Source of the DNA: Bryum argenteum
Lineage: Eukaryota; Streptophyta; Bryopsida; Bryales; Bryaceae
Length of the DNA: 64,000 nucleotides
Reading direction: 5' to 3'
Assembly (NCBI GenBank): GCA_037043015.1
Contig: CM073322.1
Location: forward strand, 20,922,364-20,986,363
Part shown: positions 24,140 to 35,087 of the stretch, one piece after another
Position numbering within the stretch: the first letter of the stretch is position 1
How the letters are laid out: each line of letters begins with the position of its first letter
Notes under the pieces: model-generated
What the model was told of the DNA's origin: nothing
The model's input: only the letters and a program-made list of their open reading frames with translations
Databases searched by the model: none
Translations under genes and position numbers: made by a program

Positions 24140-25432
24140 TAAAACACCCTAACTCGTAAGAAGGATGTATTAGCAGAGAGAGAGATTGTTAGGGTTCGTT
24201 GTCATAGTCGAAATCCGATTCACATTTATTCATTTTCTGAATGAAAAGAGCTCCTCAGAGTTTCTGTCAGCACAAGTGGGATTTGAATGTCATAGCATTC
24301 CACCTGTTTTCTTTCAAGAGTGAAGGGGTCAAGAGGCTCCTCTTACTGCCATTTTTAAGGCTTTTTCTATTACAAATGACTTCCTGTGAGTTTGATTTCG
24401 ATGTCTATGTCCACAGTAGGGTTGGGCGGAAGCCAAGTGGATGATTAAGAATTGGAGGAAGGTACCGGAGGTTGAGATTGTAATTTGTGATGGTTGTGTG
24501 GATGACAGCTTGCTGGCTTTACGTGCAGCAGTTGGTAATATTCCAAGATTGCCATGTACCGTATACCAGAATTGGTTCAAGAAACTGAGGTGATCTTCAA
24601 CGTATCTAGTTTCTCGAATTTCTGTGCAGGAGATCGATCGTCTCTTGCTTGGAGCTCATTTACTCCCATCATGTTTGTTGTAGTAATATTAGGCTCTTAA
24701 TCTGTCTGACCCATGAATACATGTAGAGAGATTGATGATAGTAATGCACATGCTTACAGACTCCATGTAACCCACGAAATAGAATATTCACATGAGGAAA
24801 CTGCAACATGTAAAGAATTTTATCCTTGATGGAACCAATGAAGTGGAGAACAATTTGAATTTCATTTTGTGTAGTAAGCTATGAACACCTGTTTTCGTAC
24901 ATTTAAGCAATTCACTATATTTGGAGTGGTGAAATGAGTGGCTTCCTATTCCTATTTTTCAGTGATTAGTAAACAGGAAAAACCAAGTTTCCCAATTTTA
25001 TAAGCACTTAGAATAAGAACTACGAATTTTCATTGATGCAAGAATACTACATGCACGCTGTTAGGTTCTTCTAAAATACATGAAATGGTTATCCCAACTC
25101 TCAAGAGCATGGAACGGTGAGTATGTTAAAATAGAAAAGTTGCGAATTTCCATCTATAGGGTGGAGATCTGTACTTCAATACTTTGTGAAAGTATAAATG
25201 AGCTTTGCACACATTCTTACCAACTCATCAAAATACAAGCATAAAAAGAAAAGATAAAAAGTCTGGAGTTAATTGAGGAGTTTGATGAATATGAATTCGT
25301 ATGGCACCAATGAAAATGTAGATGTAAGAATCATGATACAACGCGCATTGTTGGGGATTCATCCTCAACAATGATTTCTCTTTGCATTTCAGTAAATCTA
25401 GTGGTCAAGCCATGGAAACGGTGTCTCCATAT
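24140..25432. other. Convergent spacer between ERG28 and CRY-DASH
   Basis: The 3' ends of ERG28 (plus) and CRY-DASH (minus) face each other here. The sequence is A/T-rich with no frame of recognisable content. Both 3' UTRs should lie within it. Confidence 0.5.
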
Positions 25433-28400
25433 CTAAAAATTGCTATTATACTTCCCGTCGCGCCTACCAACTTTGCCAACACTTTTATTTTTGTTCCCAA
25501 ACCGAGAGTAGTTATTTGGCTTTCCTCCACCACCACCGCCCATTCCAAACTTCAACGGCACAATAGGCTTAACATACGCTTCCCCTGGCGAGCTTCTCTG
25601 CTTGGGTGGCAAGTTCTTCAAGCTCGGAAGCCAGTGCGCAACATACTCTCCTTCTGGATCATAAGTTGCCGACTGCAAGAAAACACAAAATTATAAGCCA
25701 AACGTTCCATTCTTGTGTACAAGAATCAAGCAGAACATTTAAAGTACCGAAAGTACCTGTTTCGGTATGCTGAAGTATCGATCTTCTCGAGGGTCATTGC
25801 CCACACCTACAATCCATAAAAACATCATGTCAGACTTGCTACACAAAGTGACTGAAATTCATTGATTTGTATGTTCCGGAACGTACCAGCACCGTATGTC
25901 CAATTTCCATAGTTAGAGCACGGATCATAATCGAGAAGACAAGTCTCAAACCATTCCGCTCCCATTCTCCAGTCTAGCCCTAGGTCACGGACCATGAAAG
26001 AGCATACTATCTGCACACACGGCAAAAATCATCATCAGCATAGACCGAACACCCCAATCTGATCCGAGATAAATGCATACAAGTTGCAGTTGAAGATCAA
26101 GAGCAGGAAAGAGGGCTACCTGACGTCCACGGTTGGACATGAAGCCGGTGGCGGCGAGCTCTTTCATGTTAGCGTCTATTAGCGGATACCTGTATAAAGG
26201 TGATACAAATGAGAGAAAGTACAATACAACAATCTTGTTTCACATTCGGAAGATTCCCAGCTTCCAGACATAAACTTCTGAGGAGTCACGCATGCATACA
26301 AATTGCTGGTACAAGCACGATACAATAACACCGACATGAATATCATTTGAAGGTGTCTGAGTCAGGTACCCAGTTCGTCCCTCCCTCCAAGCTTCAAACA
26401 GCACTTTGTTCTGACTCCAACTCTTGCCTTTAACTTTACGAGGACCACCTGTATCGAACAGCTAGTAGGTATAAACATCGCGAAAGTAAAGGATCATTGA
26501 TGACAATCAAGACATGGATTACAGAGATAGGAGTTACCTATATGAAAGAAGAGGTTGCCATACTTCATGGATACGAATCGGAAGTAGTCACGCCATATAA
26601 GTTCAAACAGCACCCTGTTACGAAACACTGGAAAGTAAGCAAAAAGAACCGTCACAAATGACCAAAGAAAGTGCGATGTCCAGAGCAGTACCAGTACGTA
26701 GAGTCGTTCGCAACTCTTTCACGTTCATACCGCTTTACCTGCAGTCAACTCCCACAGTAAATAGCCAGAACATATTTAAAACTTGGCATACCAAACCGGC
26801 AAGTAAGTTGAGTTTACCTCATCATGTATCGTTCTTGGCGACAGGCAGCCATGAGCAAGCCAAGGTGAAAATTTGGTTGAGTAATCAGCACCAAGCATTC
26901 CGTTTCGTGTTTCCTTGTAAACCTTCAGTTGATCCTGCAACAAATCTCACGTCAGAGGTAGCCATAAGCAATTATAGCTAACTGGGTAGGAGAAATGGAT
27001 TCTTACCTTTTTCCAGAAGTAATCTTGAAGACGAGCTAATGCCGCAGTTTCTCCACCTTCGAAATGCATGACGCCTAAAGGGCTCTGCACAACAAGTACT
27101 CATCAGAAAAGCTTTAAGATGGAAGTCTTACCAGACTGGAATCATGATAGAGATTAACCATACCTGCTCACGATATTTCAATCCAATATCAGCCATTGTT
27201 GGTATGTCTCCATGCTCTCCAACTTTTTCAGACAAGCCTTCTGGCAGGGGGCCCATTTGAGCTGGCATTTTCAGAGCTGGTCTAATCTTGCAATTATATT
27301 CAACTCCCTGCAGTTTTGTAACAGGCTTCTTAGCACCGAAAAGAGCTATCTTCCAAAAGTGAGTAGAAACATCACTGCCTAAAACCTCAGCAACTTTCTT
27401 CGATAAGCATAGCAACATACTACAAAGAAGTGTGATACTGGGAAAATCGGCGATAAAAGAAACTGCACTCGAACCATAAGCCAATGGCAGCTGAAGCATA
27501 CCTTTCGGAATTGAGTGTAAACGTCTGGAAGTTCGGATGGACTGAAAGGCAAGTCATCCAAATGATAAAGCGTGCCACCCCACACAAAATTCAGCTGAAC
27601 TCTCGATTTCGGCCCTTCGTCCAATTTCGCAAGGTTTCTTTTTACGCCTGTCTCTACAGCAGTCTCCTCACTACAAGTTTCTTTGTGCGCAAATACCTGC
27701 ACTTACAACGTACGATGAGTACATGTGCAGCCATCAAGATTATAATAAAATCAGTGATGTAAGGGAAAACCATTCCGGAGCAGTGAGGTGACATTACTGT
27801 GTGGGCACCTATCGACTTGGCTATTGATGGGACAATCTCTTCCGGCTTGCCTTGCCGAACAATCAAATCCAATCCTCGTTGTCGCAGACTATCACGAAGG
27901 TCCGCAACACTCTCCATTATGAACTGTGCTCGTAATTCTACACATCATCACACACAGTACTTTGATCTCCTCATTGTTCTTCCATGCTGACCGAAACAAT
28001 CCCTTGTTTTCAAGGTTATGTTACCGCTACATGTTCTCTTCGAAGCATGACATTGAGAAGAGAAGTGACAATTCAAGGATGTCATAGTGTGACTTACCTC
28101 CAGTTTTTGGAAATCCAAACGAATAAGTGGTGCCATATAAGCGCGGGTCTACAACGTACAATGGCAGCACTGCCTGTGAAGATTGATAAGCCTTCAGCAA
28201 AGCCTCATTGTCCGAAATGCGGAGATCATTCCTAAACCACACGATGGCTGTGCCGGAGCCTTCCCTTGATGATGATGAAGCCATAGATCGGTCCCCACTT
28301 GCACACACAGTCAATGTCACGGCAAAATTCCGGCCCTTCCAAGCTCCTGATAAGCCAACAACAACCAATAGAAGTAAGAACACGCTAGATGTACTCACAT

Positions 28401-28808
28401 TCTTGCTAAAGAAATCAACAGCCTACTCCACCCTGAACTCCGACCACAGTGTAAGAAAGATAATCTCACTCGCATTCACAGGTCGCGCATTCTCAAACTC
28501 GAATTCACAAATAGAAAGAAATAGTCTCTCCGACTCTCAACAAATAGCATGATGAGAATTGAATCAGCAATGCTGCAATGCTGAGGCTACGGAATCGATA
28601 GCTCATAGCACAAATAACACAGTAAATATAAGGCTCGGGACCCAATTCGGAACAGACTTGATTCGACCTCACTTCGAGCCAGAAGCGCACAATTGGAGGG
28701 CTTACCGGTGGAGCGAAGAGAACGGTGCGAAGAAGCGAGCTCAAAGACAGCAGGGAACAAAGCGGAGCTCAAATGGCGATTGCCGGTGAGAGCGTTCAAC
28801 GATGGCAT
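25433..28808 (-). CDS. CRY3: DASH-type cryptochrome (CRY3-like photolyase)
   Basis: CRY-DASH, a blue-light FAD protein that repairs cyclobutane pyrimidine dimers in single-stranded DNA; in plants it works in chloroplasts and mitochondria. Fourteen exons: 28808-28706, 28346-28098, 27937-27798, 27696-27502, 27307-27164, 27084-27007, 26934-26818, 26738-26692, 26614-26538, 26448-26370, 26189-26120, 26010-25887, 25806-25757, 25672-25433. Every junction is GT-AG, phases agree, total 1713 nt (570 aa), close to Arabidopsis CRY3 (569). Residues 1-66 are Ser/Ala/Arg-rich, a likely organelle transit peptide. The photolyase domain starts near residue 67 ([11 protein letters not shown]); later come HKETCSEE, the FAD-region [32 protein letters not shown] and [11 protein letters not shown]. 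The C-terminus is a basic Gly-rich tail (GMGGGGGG), as in CRY3. Light control is suggested by a G-box upstream. The gene appears intact. Confidence 0.97.
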
Positions 28809-28939
28809 GGCTCCTTGCAATTCAAGGTACCATCACTCCACCTCCGGCCGACCGACCTCACTTAGAAAGCCCTGAACTCTAGTTTCCGTATAGATTTATG
28901 TAGATTCTGACGATCTACGACTGCCAGCGTTCAACTGGG

Positions 28940-28946
28940 ACGTGGC
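28940..28946. promoter_or_regulatory. ACGTGGC element upstream of CRY-DASH
   Basis: ACGTGGC (ABRE/G-box-like core) lies 132 bp upstream of the start codon and about 36 bp gene-side of the G-box. Paired ACGT elements often act together in plant bZIP-regulated promoters. Assignment rests on the motif and its position only. Confidence 0.4.
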
Positions 28947-28981
28947 CTCTAGTGAACCATAAACAAAATCGAGGCTGCGGT

Positions 28982-28987
28982 CACGTG
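28982..28987. promoter_or_regulatory. G-box (CACGTG) upstream of CRY-DASH
   Basis: A perfect palindromic CACGTG lies 174 bp upstream of the CRY-DASH start codon. Plant bZIP and bHLH factors such as HY5 and PIFs bind this site in light-responsive promoters, which would suit a blue-light repair enzyme. A single six-base match can be chance, but a second ACGT-core site is 36 bp away. Confidence 0.5.
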
Positions 28988-29853
28988 GAAATCCGAGCTG
29001 GCCGCCACGCTGTGCCATCCCGAACTTTATGGCCGACGCAGAGCATCAATCTTTGTAATGGAAGTGGCCGTAAGCACGACTATGACATGATGACTCTTCC
29101 TTGTTTCGTCCATGAAAATCCGCTGATGCATTCCGTTCCGTTCTACTGCAGGATTAGTAACCCGCTAGACAGTTTCATTTTTGGTCTGACATTGAATCGT
29201 TGAATGGATGAATACATTCGTGGCCTTCGATTCATGGTGAGCAATGTAATGACTGGCTGAATCGTTGCTGTCGGTGGCGAAATGGTTAGACACTTAGACC
29301 TGTACGTGAATCGTTCATGAGATGATTATCAAGGTGCCAGTCGGCCTTGCGAATCGTATCAAGATGATACTCAGCTTCCTTACCGAGTATCCAAACAGGG
29401 GACGATTTAATCAGGATTGTACTTCTCAAGGCATATGCGCATTGTGTCCGAGCTATGGAACTCAATGATTTCTTGACAAAAATTCAGGATTGAAGGAAGT
29501 GTCGATGTTTTGACGCCAAATGACGGTGCTTGGACCGTGAGTTGAAGGGATTCACAAACGATGTAGCAAGCATTGTAAGAATTGCTGACCAAAAGCACAT
29601 GATCTGTATCAGATTCATCCCTTTCTTGACAAGGGAAGTAACAACTCAAGCTTGAAGGCCCTTAATTTCACCATGGACATCCTTATCACAGCTTGCGACT
29701 TCTATTTTAATACCCATGGGTGGGTTACACTATGGCTCCCGATATCAGCAGAGCAGCCTCCAATTAGAGGATTCAAGCCTGCAGAATGAAACGTCAACAT
29801 TCCTTGTAGCAGGCATAGATGAGCAGAAGCCACTTGCACGAAGCTTTACTTCA

Positions 29854-31527
29854 TCAGCTTTCAGGGGCATTCTTGAAGGATTCCTTCTTGGGCTTGTCTT
29901 CGGCTCTTCTCTCGTCGAACCATTGCAACACTTTCTTGCGGGGAACATGGGTCAAGTTGACGAGGTTCTCAATCATAGTATTCTGCACCGACAAAATCAA
30001 CACAACGTGAGGGGCCTTGGATACATGAATTGATAGCCGCAAATGGATTGCAGAGACAGAGATGATTACCGATGGACGATTAGTCTGCCGATACACACGC
30101 TCAAATGTGGCTAAATGCTCCTTCTTCAGCCTCTTACTACCATGCCAGTTCCGAGGACTTTGCGGAGCTCCAGAAGGAGTGGTTGTTGATTGCTTTCGAG
30201 AGGCGGCTGTTCTGGAAACCTTCGGAAGTACTATCTCGTCCGAACCTGATTCCTCTTCTTCTTCTTCTTCATCCTCTTCGGCTGCTAATTGAGCGCTCAT
30301 GAGCAGAAGGTCTGGAGGTGGATCCTTGAGAAATGTGAGAACGTCCGCACGGTCCATCCCCAACTCTGCAGCTAATGACTTCACCTGCAACGAATAGAAA
30401 CTTCCTGTAAGTCACTGCAGGAGAACACTCCCCCATCTCTAATTCAACAAAGTGAGAAAACTGAGAGAAACGCATAGAGCTTGCTTTCCTTCTATACTAC
30501 ACACATAGCAAGGATGGAGTGCGAGTACTCAGGACGAAATATCCAACAACTGCCTACGAAAGCCCTGCTGCAACTAAAGCATCATAGGAAGCAGAAATCT
30601 GGACCTTCAAGGTTGAACTAGACCTTCGACCAAATGCATAGTGCAATTAAGCTGTCAAACCCTAAAGCAGCAACAGGTACAAGTTGAACCTCATGAATTT
30701 CGGCAATTCATGTGGACAATTTCTTACAATATTTGGACAGCAAAGTTCACTCATTCCGGTGATATGAGACTTGGCCCCACATTGGTGAGTTTTGAGGGTA
30801 AGAAAGCTTCTCGCCTTGAGACTTTGAGACTCACATTGACATTTCGGCGGCCTTTCTCGACAGCAGCGGCCAGCTTGAGGAGCTGCCACTTATCCAGAGG
30901 CACCATCCTCTGCTCGTCGTCGTCGTCCTCAAAATCTTCGTCTTCGTCCTCGTCCTCACGCGCCTGCGCCTTGCCCTGAGAGTACACACCATCGGTCATG
31001 ACCATATCCACAAGCCCCGAAGAAACGGCGTCTTTGTCTTCGTCTTCGTCGTCGTCGTCGTCCTCCCGGTCCATGTCAATGTAGGCCGCTTCAAGCTCCC
31101 TGGTCATCTGAGCGAGCTCCTCATCCGTGAACTCCTCGTCATCGCCGCCGTCATCACCCTCCTCGATCAAGTCCATCTCCAATTGCGCAAAGAGCGCCTC
31201 CAGGGCTTTCTCCACGTCCTCGTCGTCATTGTCCACGATTCGCTGAACCTTCGGTTTCCTGCGAGCTTGGGCCCCGCTCCTTGGTTTCGGCCCTGGGTTC
31301 TTCTTCCCCGCTGCACATACAACTGCTGCTCCACTCCACTTCCTCAACCCTGGACAGCAAAATCGCTGCACTGACAATTCGCTAAAATCCTTGCGACACA
31401 ATGAATTGCTGCTACTGGGACTCCTCCATGTCCTGGCACTTGCAGCCGTCATGGCCAGCGCCATGGCTACAAACACAATTCTGGATAAACCCAGAACCTC
31501 AAATTCGGTAAGGCTAGAACATGCCAT
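29854..31527 (-). CDS. OCP3: OCP3-like plastid homeodomain transcription regulator
   Basis: Resembles Arabidopsis OVEREXPRESSOR OF CATIONIC PEROXIDASE 3 (At5g11270), a homeodomain-like protein in defence and drought signalling, reported linked to chloroplasts. Exons 31527-30835, 30384-30070 and 29982-29854 give 1137 nt, 378 aa. The N-terminus is Ala/Ser/Arg-rich, a likely transit peptide; a second in-frame ATG about 20 codons in (MALAMTAAS) is a more typical plastid start. Next come conserved EKALEALFAQLEMDL, two very acidic Asp/Glu runs, DKWQLLKLAAAVEKGRRN at the end of exon 1, then VKSLAAELGMDRADVLTFL. The homeodomain-like segment spans exons 2-3, from KRLKKEHLATFERVYRQTNRPS to PRKKVLQWFDERRAED. 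Intron 2 is 87 nt with no in-frame stop, so retention would insert 29 residues inside the homeodomain. Confidence 0.93.
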
Positions 31528-34500
31528 CCGCCATCGCCATTGCGTGCCGTACCGTGCCGTAGACGCCCGCTCGCGGCCTGTAAGCCGCTTCTGGTACTAT
31601 ATTGAGCCTACCCAGAACCAAGTACTCACCGGAAAATCAGACCTTCCATTCTATGGTGAAACTAAAGGAACAAGACTGGTTATATTGAGCCAAACAAAGG
31701 TCATTTTTCTTTCCAAGCGGAGTGTTTATACGACTAATGACTATTAATGGCCCGCCAAATAGACACTCCAAACCCGCCAGACGTAGCAACTTGCCACAAC
31801 CTTAGCTACGTATCCAACTCCCACTCAAATGCATCCTTTACATCAAGTTAACTTCACTTGTCGCATAATTCATGCCGCCTGTAAAAAACTAGAATCATTC
31901 TGGATTTTTAAACTTCAAGTACTTCTGAATTTTTGTGATGGTATGGTAAAAGACAAAATATAGCAACGTCATTTAACTAGTCTCTTGGGAAGGACTGTAG
32001 ATTCAAAGGGGTGCTACATTTAACAACTTCTCTTCTCTAGCTATATTTAGCCAATCCTTTACTCAATTCGTTGAAAATGCCCTAAAAGATCTATTGCGTT
32101 TTGCTCCTACGAGCTTAAATAGGGCAACTGGCACGCCTTCAAGTTCTCTTGGGGGTGCCCACAAAAGCCCAAGTCGAGCCCATTCGTCTTAACTTCTCTG
32201 CATGTCTAAGTCTCCCTCCATCTTAGGGTTTTCACCTACCTTTTAAATCTTTGCGCTTATCTTTGTCTTCTTCCATGTCTTAGTTTATTCTAGCCTAGCT
32301 ATTTGCCGTAGAACTTGTAGTTTCTTTTTATTTTGCAGACTCCTCCTTTATCTTCTACCTATACGCATTTTTATCTTGACACCTTCATTCTATTGGATTG
32401 TTATGTATATTTGGTGGTAACAACATCAACATGGAGATATTTGTATAACACGCAATTAAGCAATGATGTGCCAACAGATGTGTGTTGTTCACAGTATAGT
32501 TGTGAGACTCTCTCCTCCTTACGTATCTAATTCCATCTGCATCAAAATAAAAGCCATTTCTGAACAAATATCATAAACAATACGTCGACTAGAAAGAGAC
32601 ATCGTTGGTTAACAGATTACCGTCGTGTTCAGCCTGCATCATAAATCTTAGTTCTACTGGAGTTTGTCAAGACGACCTTCCAACCAATCTCTGCATGACG
32701 TGAAATAGATGAACAATATGATCTCTAGCTTCCATCCTAATAGAAGGATCATCTTCTTGGGTCTGTGAAACTCTGTCATCATTCCCTATAGTCTCTTTGC
32801 CATCCGTCATTATCCGTAGTGTCATCCTAGTCACTACAATCTTAGATTGAGGAGTTGGTAGAAAAACGGTCGATGTATGGAGCTCAGTCGGTCGTTCTTT
32901 AGGTTTTGGTGTGGTACTGAATCATATTCCGATACTGTAAAATCGGCCTCTCTTTTTATCCTTCTTCTTCATCATCTTTATGACCGCTACTTGCTGCAAA
33001 AGACATATCATCTTCAGGTAGAGGATGTCGGTGTGCAGTGTCATTACCTTCTTATGTTGAAACTCAAGCGTTTGTTATCGGCTTCCGTATTGTTTTGCGT
33101 TGAAGCTATTGAATCACTCTCACTTCTTGCCCTATCGCCGGACCAATTTTCCGGAGACATTGCAAGTCTTGTTGATTAGGATTAGAATTTGGTCTCTTAG
33201 CTTTTATGACAACTGATCATTGATAGAAGAATCATTCTTGCTACAATCGTCAATAATAATGACGTCGTACCTCTTGAACGTTGACGTTAATATTGTTGGG
33301 ACGACAATTCCGATATTACATGCCACTAGACCCCAACCACAAGGCATGTATGTTCCGACCAACCTCATCACCTCTATTCGAGATCTCTTCAAAGGATCGG
33401 CATCACATGAGTTTCTGGGATATCCACGACGATTGTGGAACACTAGAAGAAGTGATACGCTTCAAGCTAAAATATTCAACTTGGCTGTTGAATTAGTAGA
33501 TTGATGTAAGTAAATAAAAACATCGCCAGTAGCTTCCACCGCCTTAATAAAAGAGTTGACCTCTCTGATGTTTTGTGGATAATTCCTTAAAGTACATCGA
33601 TAGGACTAACATTCTCGTAGATTAGAGCAATCCACCGGAAGCTTTAAATTCACTTACATATCCGCTATGTAGTATACATGAGGCAGAAGCAAAAACACTA
33701 CATTTCATCGGTCAATGTTTAACATGCATAACTTCAACTGCTCAATGATCTCCACGTATCGATCATCAATCCAGACATCGTCTTCATATCGACCACTACT
33801 TCAACGACAGTCTACAACCTATATGTGAAAAATAATATAGCAATCTTTCAAATAATGTCGTGAGGCTTATTGCAACTACGAAAGGGTGCGATAAGATAAC
33901 GGGAAGTAGGATACAAAGGCTTTTATTAGTACTTGGGGAGGCCTTTAGTACTTAACGGAGAAAAATCCTAGAAGACTCATTTTTATAATGTTGAGCCTTC
34001 GGAGGAGCTTTTACTTCTAAATTTCTTTGCATCTTAGCACACCTTTATCATGTTTGTGTATGACTTGACTTATGTCACTGGTAGAGTTTTTGAACTACAC
34101 TGGGTTTTCTTTACGCTTTATTATGATTTTAGAAAGATTCTATATCACTTATAAGTGTATGTGAGGTAGTTAAGACACTTCAAATTGCAACAGTAAGTAT
34201 TTAAAGATGTTTTGGAGTCATTTACGTGTTCTGATTTTGTAAGAGTGGAGGTGAGAATATCACCATAGCTTTCATCCAAGGCAAGCGGATGAAAGCTTAT
34301 AAGACTTTGTCTTGATGGGATGAGTAACGTTATTCATCTATTAACAACTCAGAATCCTCTATATTTAAGATCTTTCATCAAAACAGTTCAGTGGTCTCTC
34401 TCCTCCTTCTTTCTCGCGTCTAACTTTCGCCCTAAGTGAGCTCCGAAGGGCTTGTGAGCTTTAGGCAAAGTATGTGAAGAAAATGTTGTTTTGCGAGAAT

Positions 34501-34569
34501 AAATTATGGTAGAGCTTGACGTGGGGTTTTGAACATTGAGATCTGGAATAAGACACAAGGTGGTGTCGG

Positions 34570-34665
34570 TGCGTGCGGTGAGCAGTGAGTGGTGAGCGGT
34601 GAGCAGATATTCACGAGCAATGAGCAGATTTTCAAGAGCAATTATCAGATTTTTGAGTGTAAATT
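34570..34665. repeat. Degenerate minisatellite (GTGAGCAGATTTTCA-like units)
   Basis: Imperfect repeats of about 20-23 nt built on GTGAGCAG/ATTTTCA/GAGCAAT. They follow CGGTGCGTGCGGTGAGCAG and a nearby GGAATAAGACAC. A related block in the opposite orientation lies at 49225-49310. Confidence 0.6.
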
Positions 34666-34909
34666 AAGCATAGTACATTGAAATCATTAATAAAGAAGGC
34701 AACGGCCATAGGGTCGGGGGTTCATTTTATAAACCCATGACCGTGTAAAGAAGTTATCGTTTGTAGCCGTAGAGGTGGTCGTCGATGAGCTGGTATGGAG
34801 TGGCGCGTCCTCACTTCACGCGGGAGCGAGTGCGCTTTGCGAGGGGTAATATACCCGTGACGGGGTCATGCTTCTGACGGTGACGTTAGAACGAGGGTAG
34901 AGGTTAAAC

Positions 34910-34985
34910 AGAGTGAGGGTAAGAGTGAGCGAGGGTGAATAGAGTGAGAGTAAGCATGGGTGAACAGAGTGAGTGAGCGAGGGTT
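34910..34985. repeat. GAGTGAG-rich low-complexity block
   Basis: Repeated AGAGTGAG(G)GTAA and GAGCGAGGGT words over about 75 bp, purine-rich on the plus strand. It looks like degraded simple sequence, with no coding frame supported. Confidence 0.6.
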
Positions 34986-35087
34986 GAAGTTGAACAACAA
35001 AACAGAACTCAAGATAAGGTGGTGCATCCAAGATGTTTGTGAGCTATGTTCATGATGAAGGAAATCTGAAGTCACAACATTTTTTTT

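Larger units (their letters stand above)
28809..29853. other. Spacer between OCP3-like gene and CRY-DASH
   Basis: Both neighbours lie on the minus strand, so this 1 kb holds the CRY-DASH promoter on its left and the OCP3-like 3' UTR on its right. Apart from two ACGT-core elements near 28940-28987, no gene or repeat was recognised. Confidence 0.5.
31528..35087. other. AT-rich spacer upstream of the OCP3-like gene
   Basis: The first several hundred bases (31528 onward) are the likely promoter of the OCP3-like gene. The rest is AT-rich with no recognisable coding domain. It also holds a GAGCAG/GAGCGG minisatellite (about 34574-34665) and a GAGTGAG-rich low-complexity block (about 34910-34985). 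Confidence 0.45.

Noticed and set aside
33204-33504. Overlapping frames on both strands in AT-rich spacer
   Set aside because: No domain, no splice signals, and equal openness on both strands; treated as chance.
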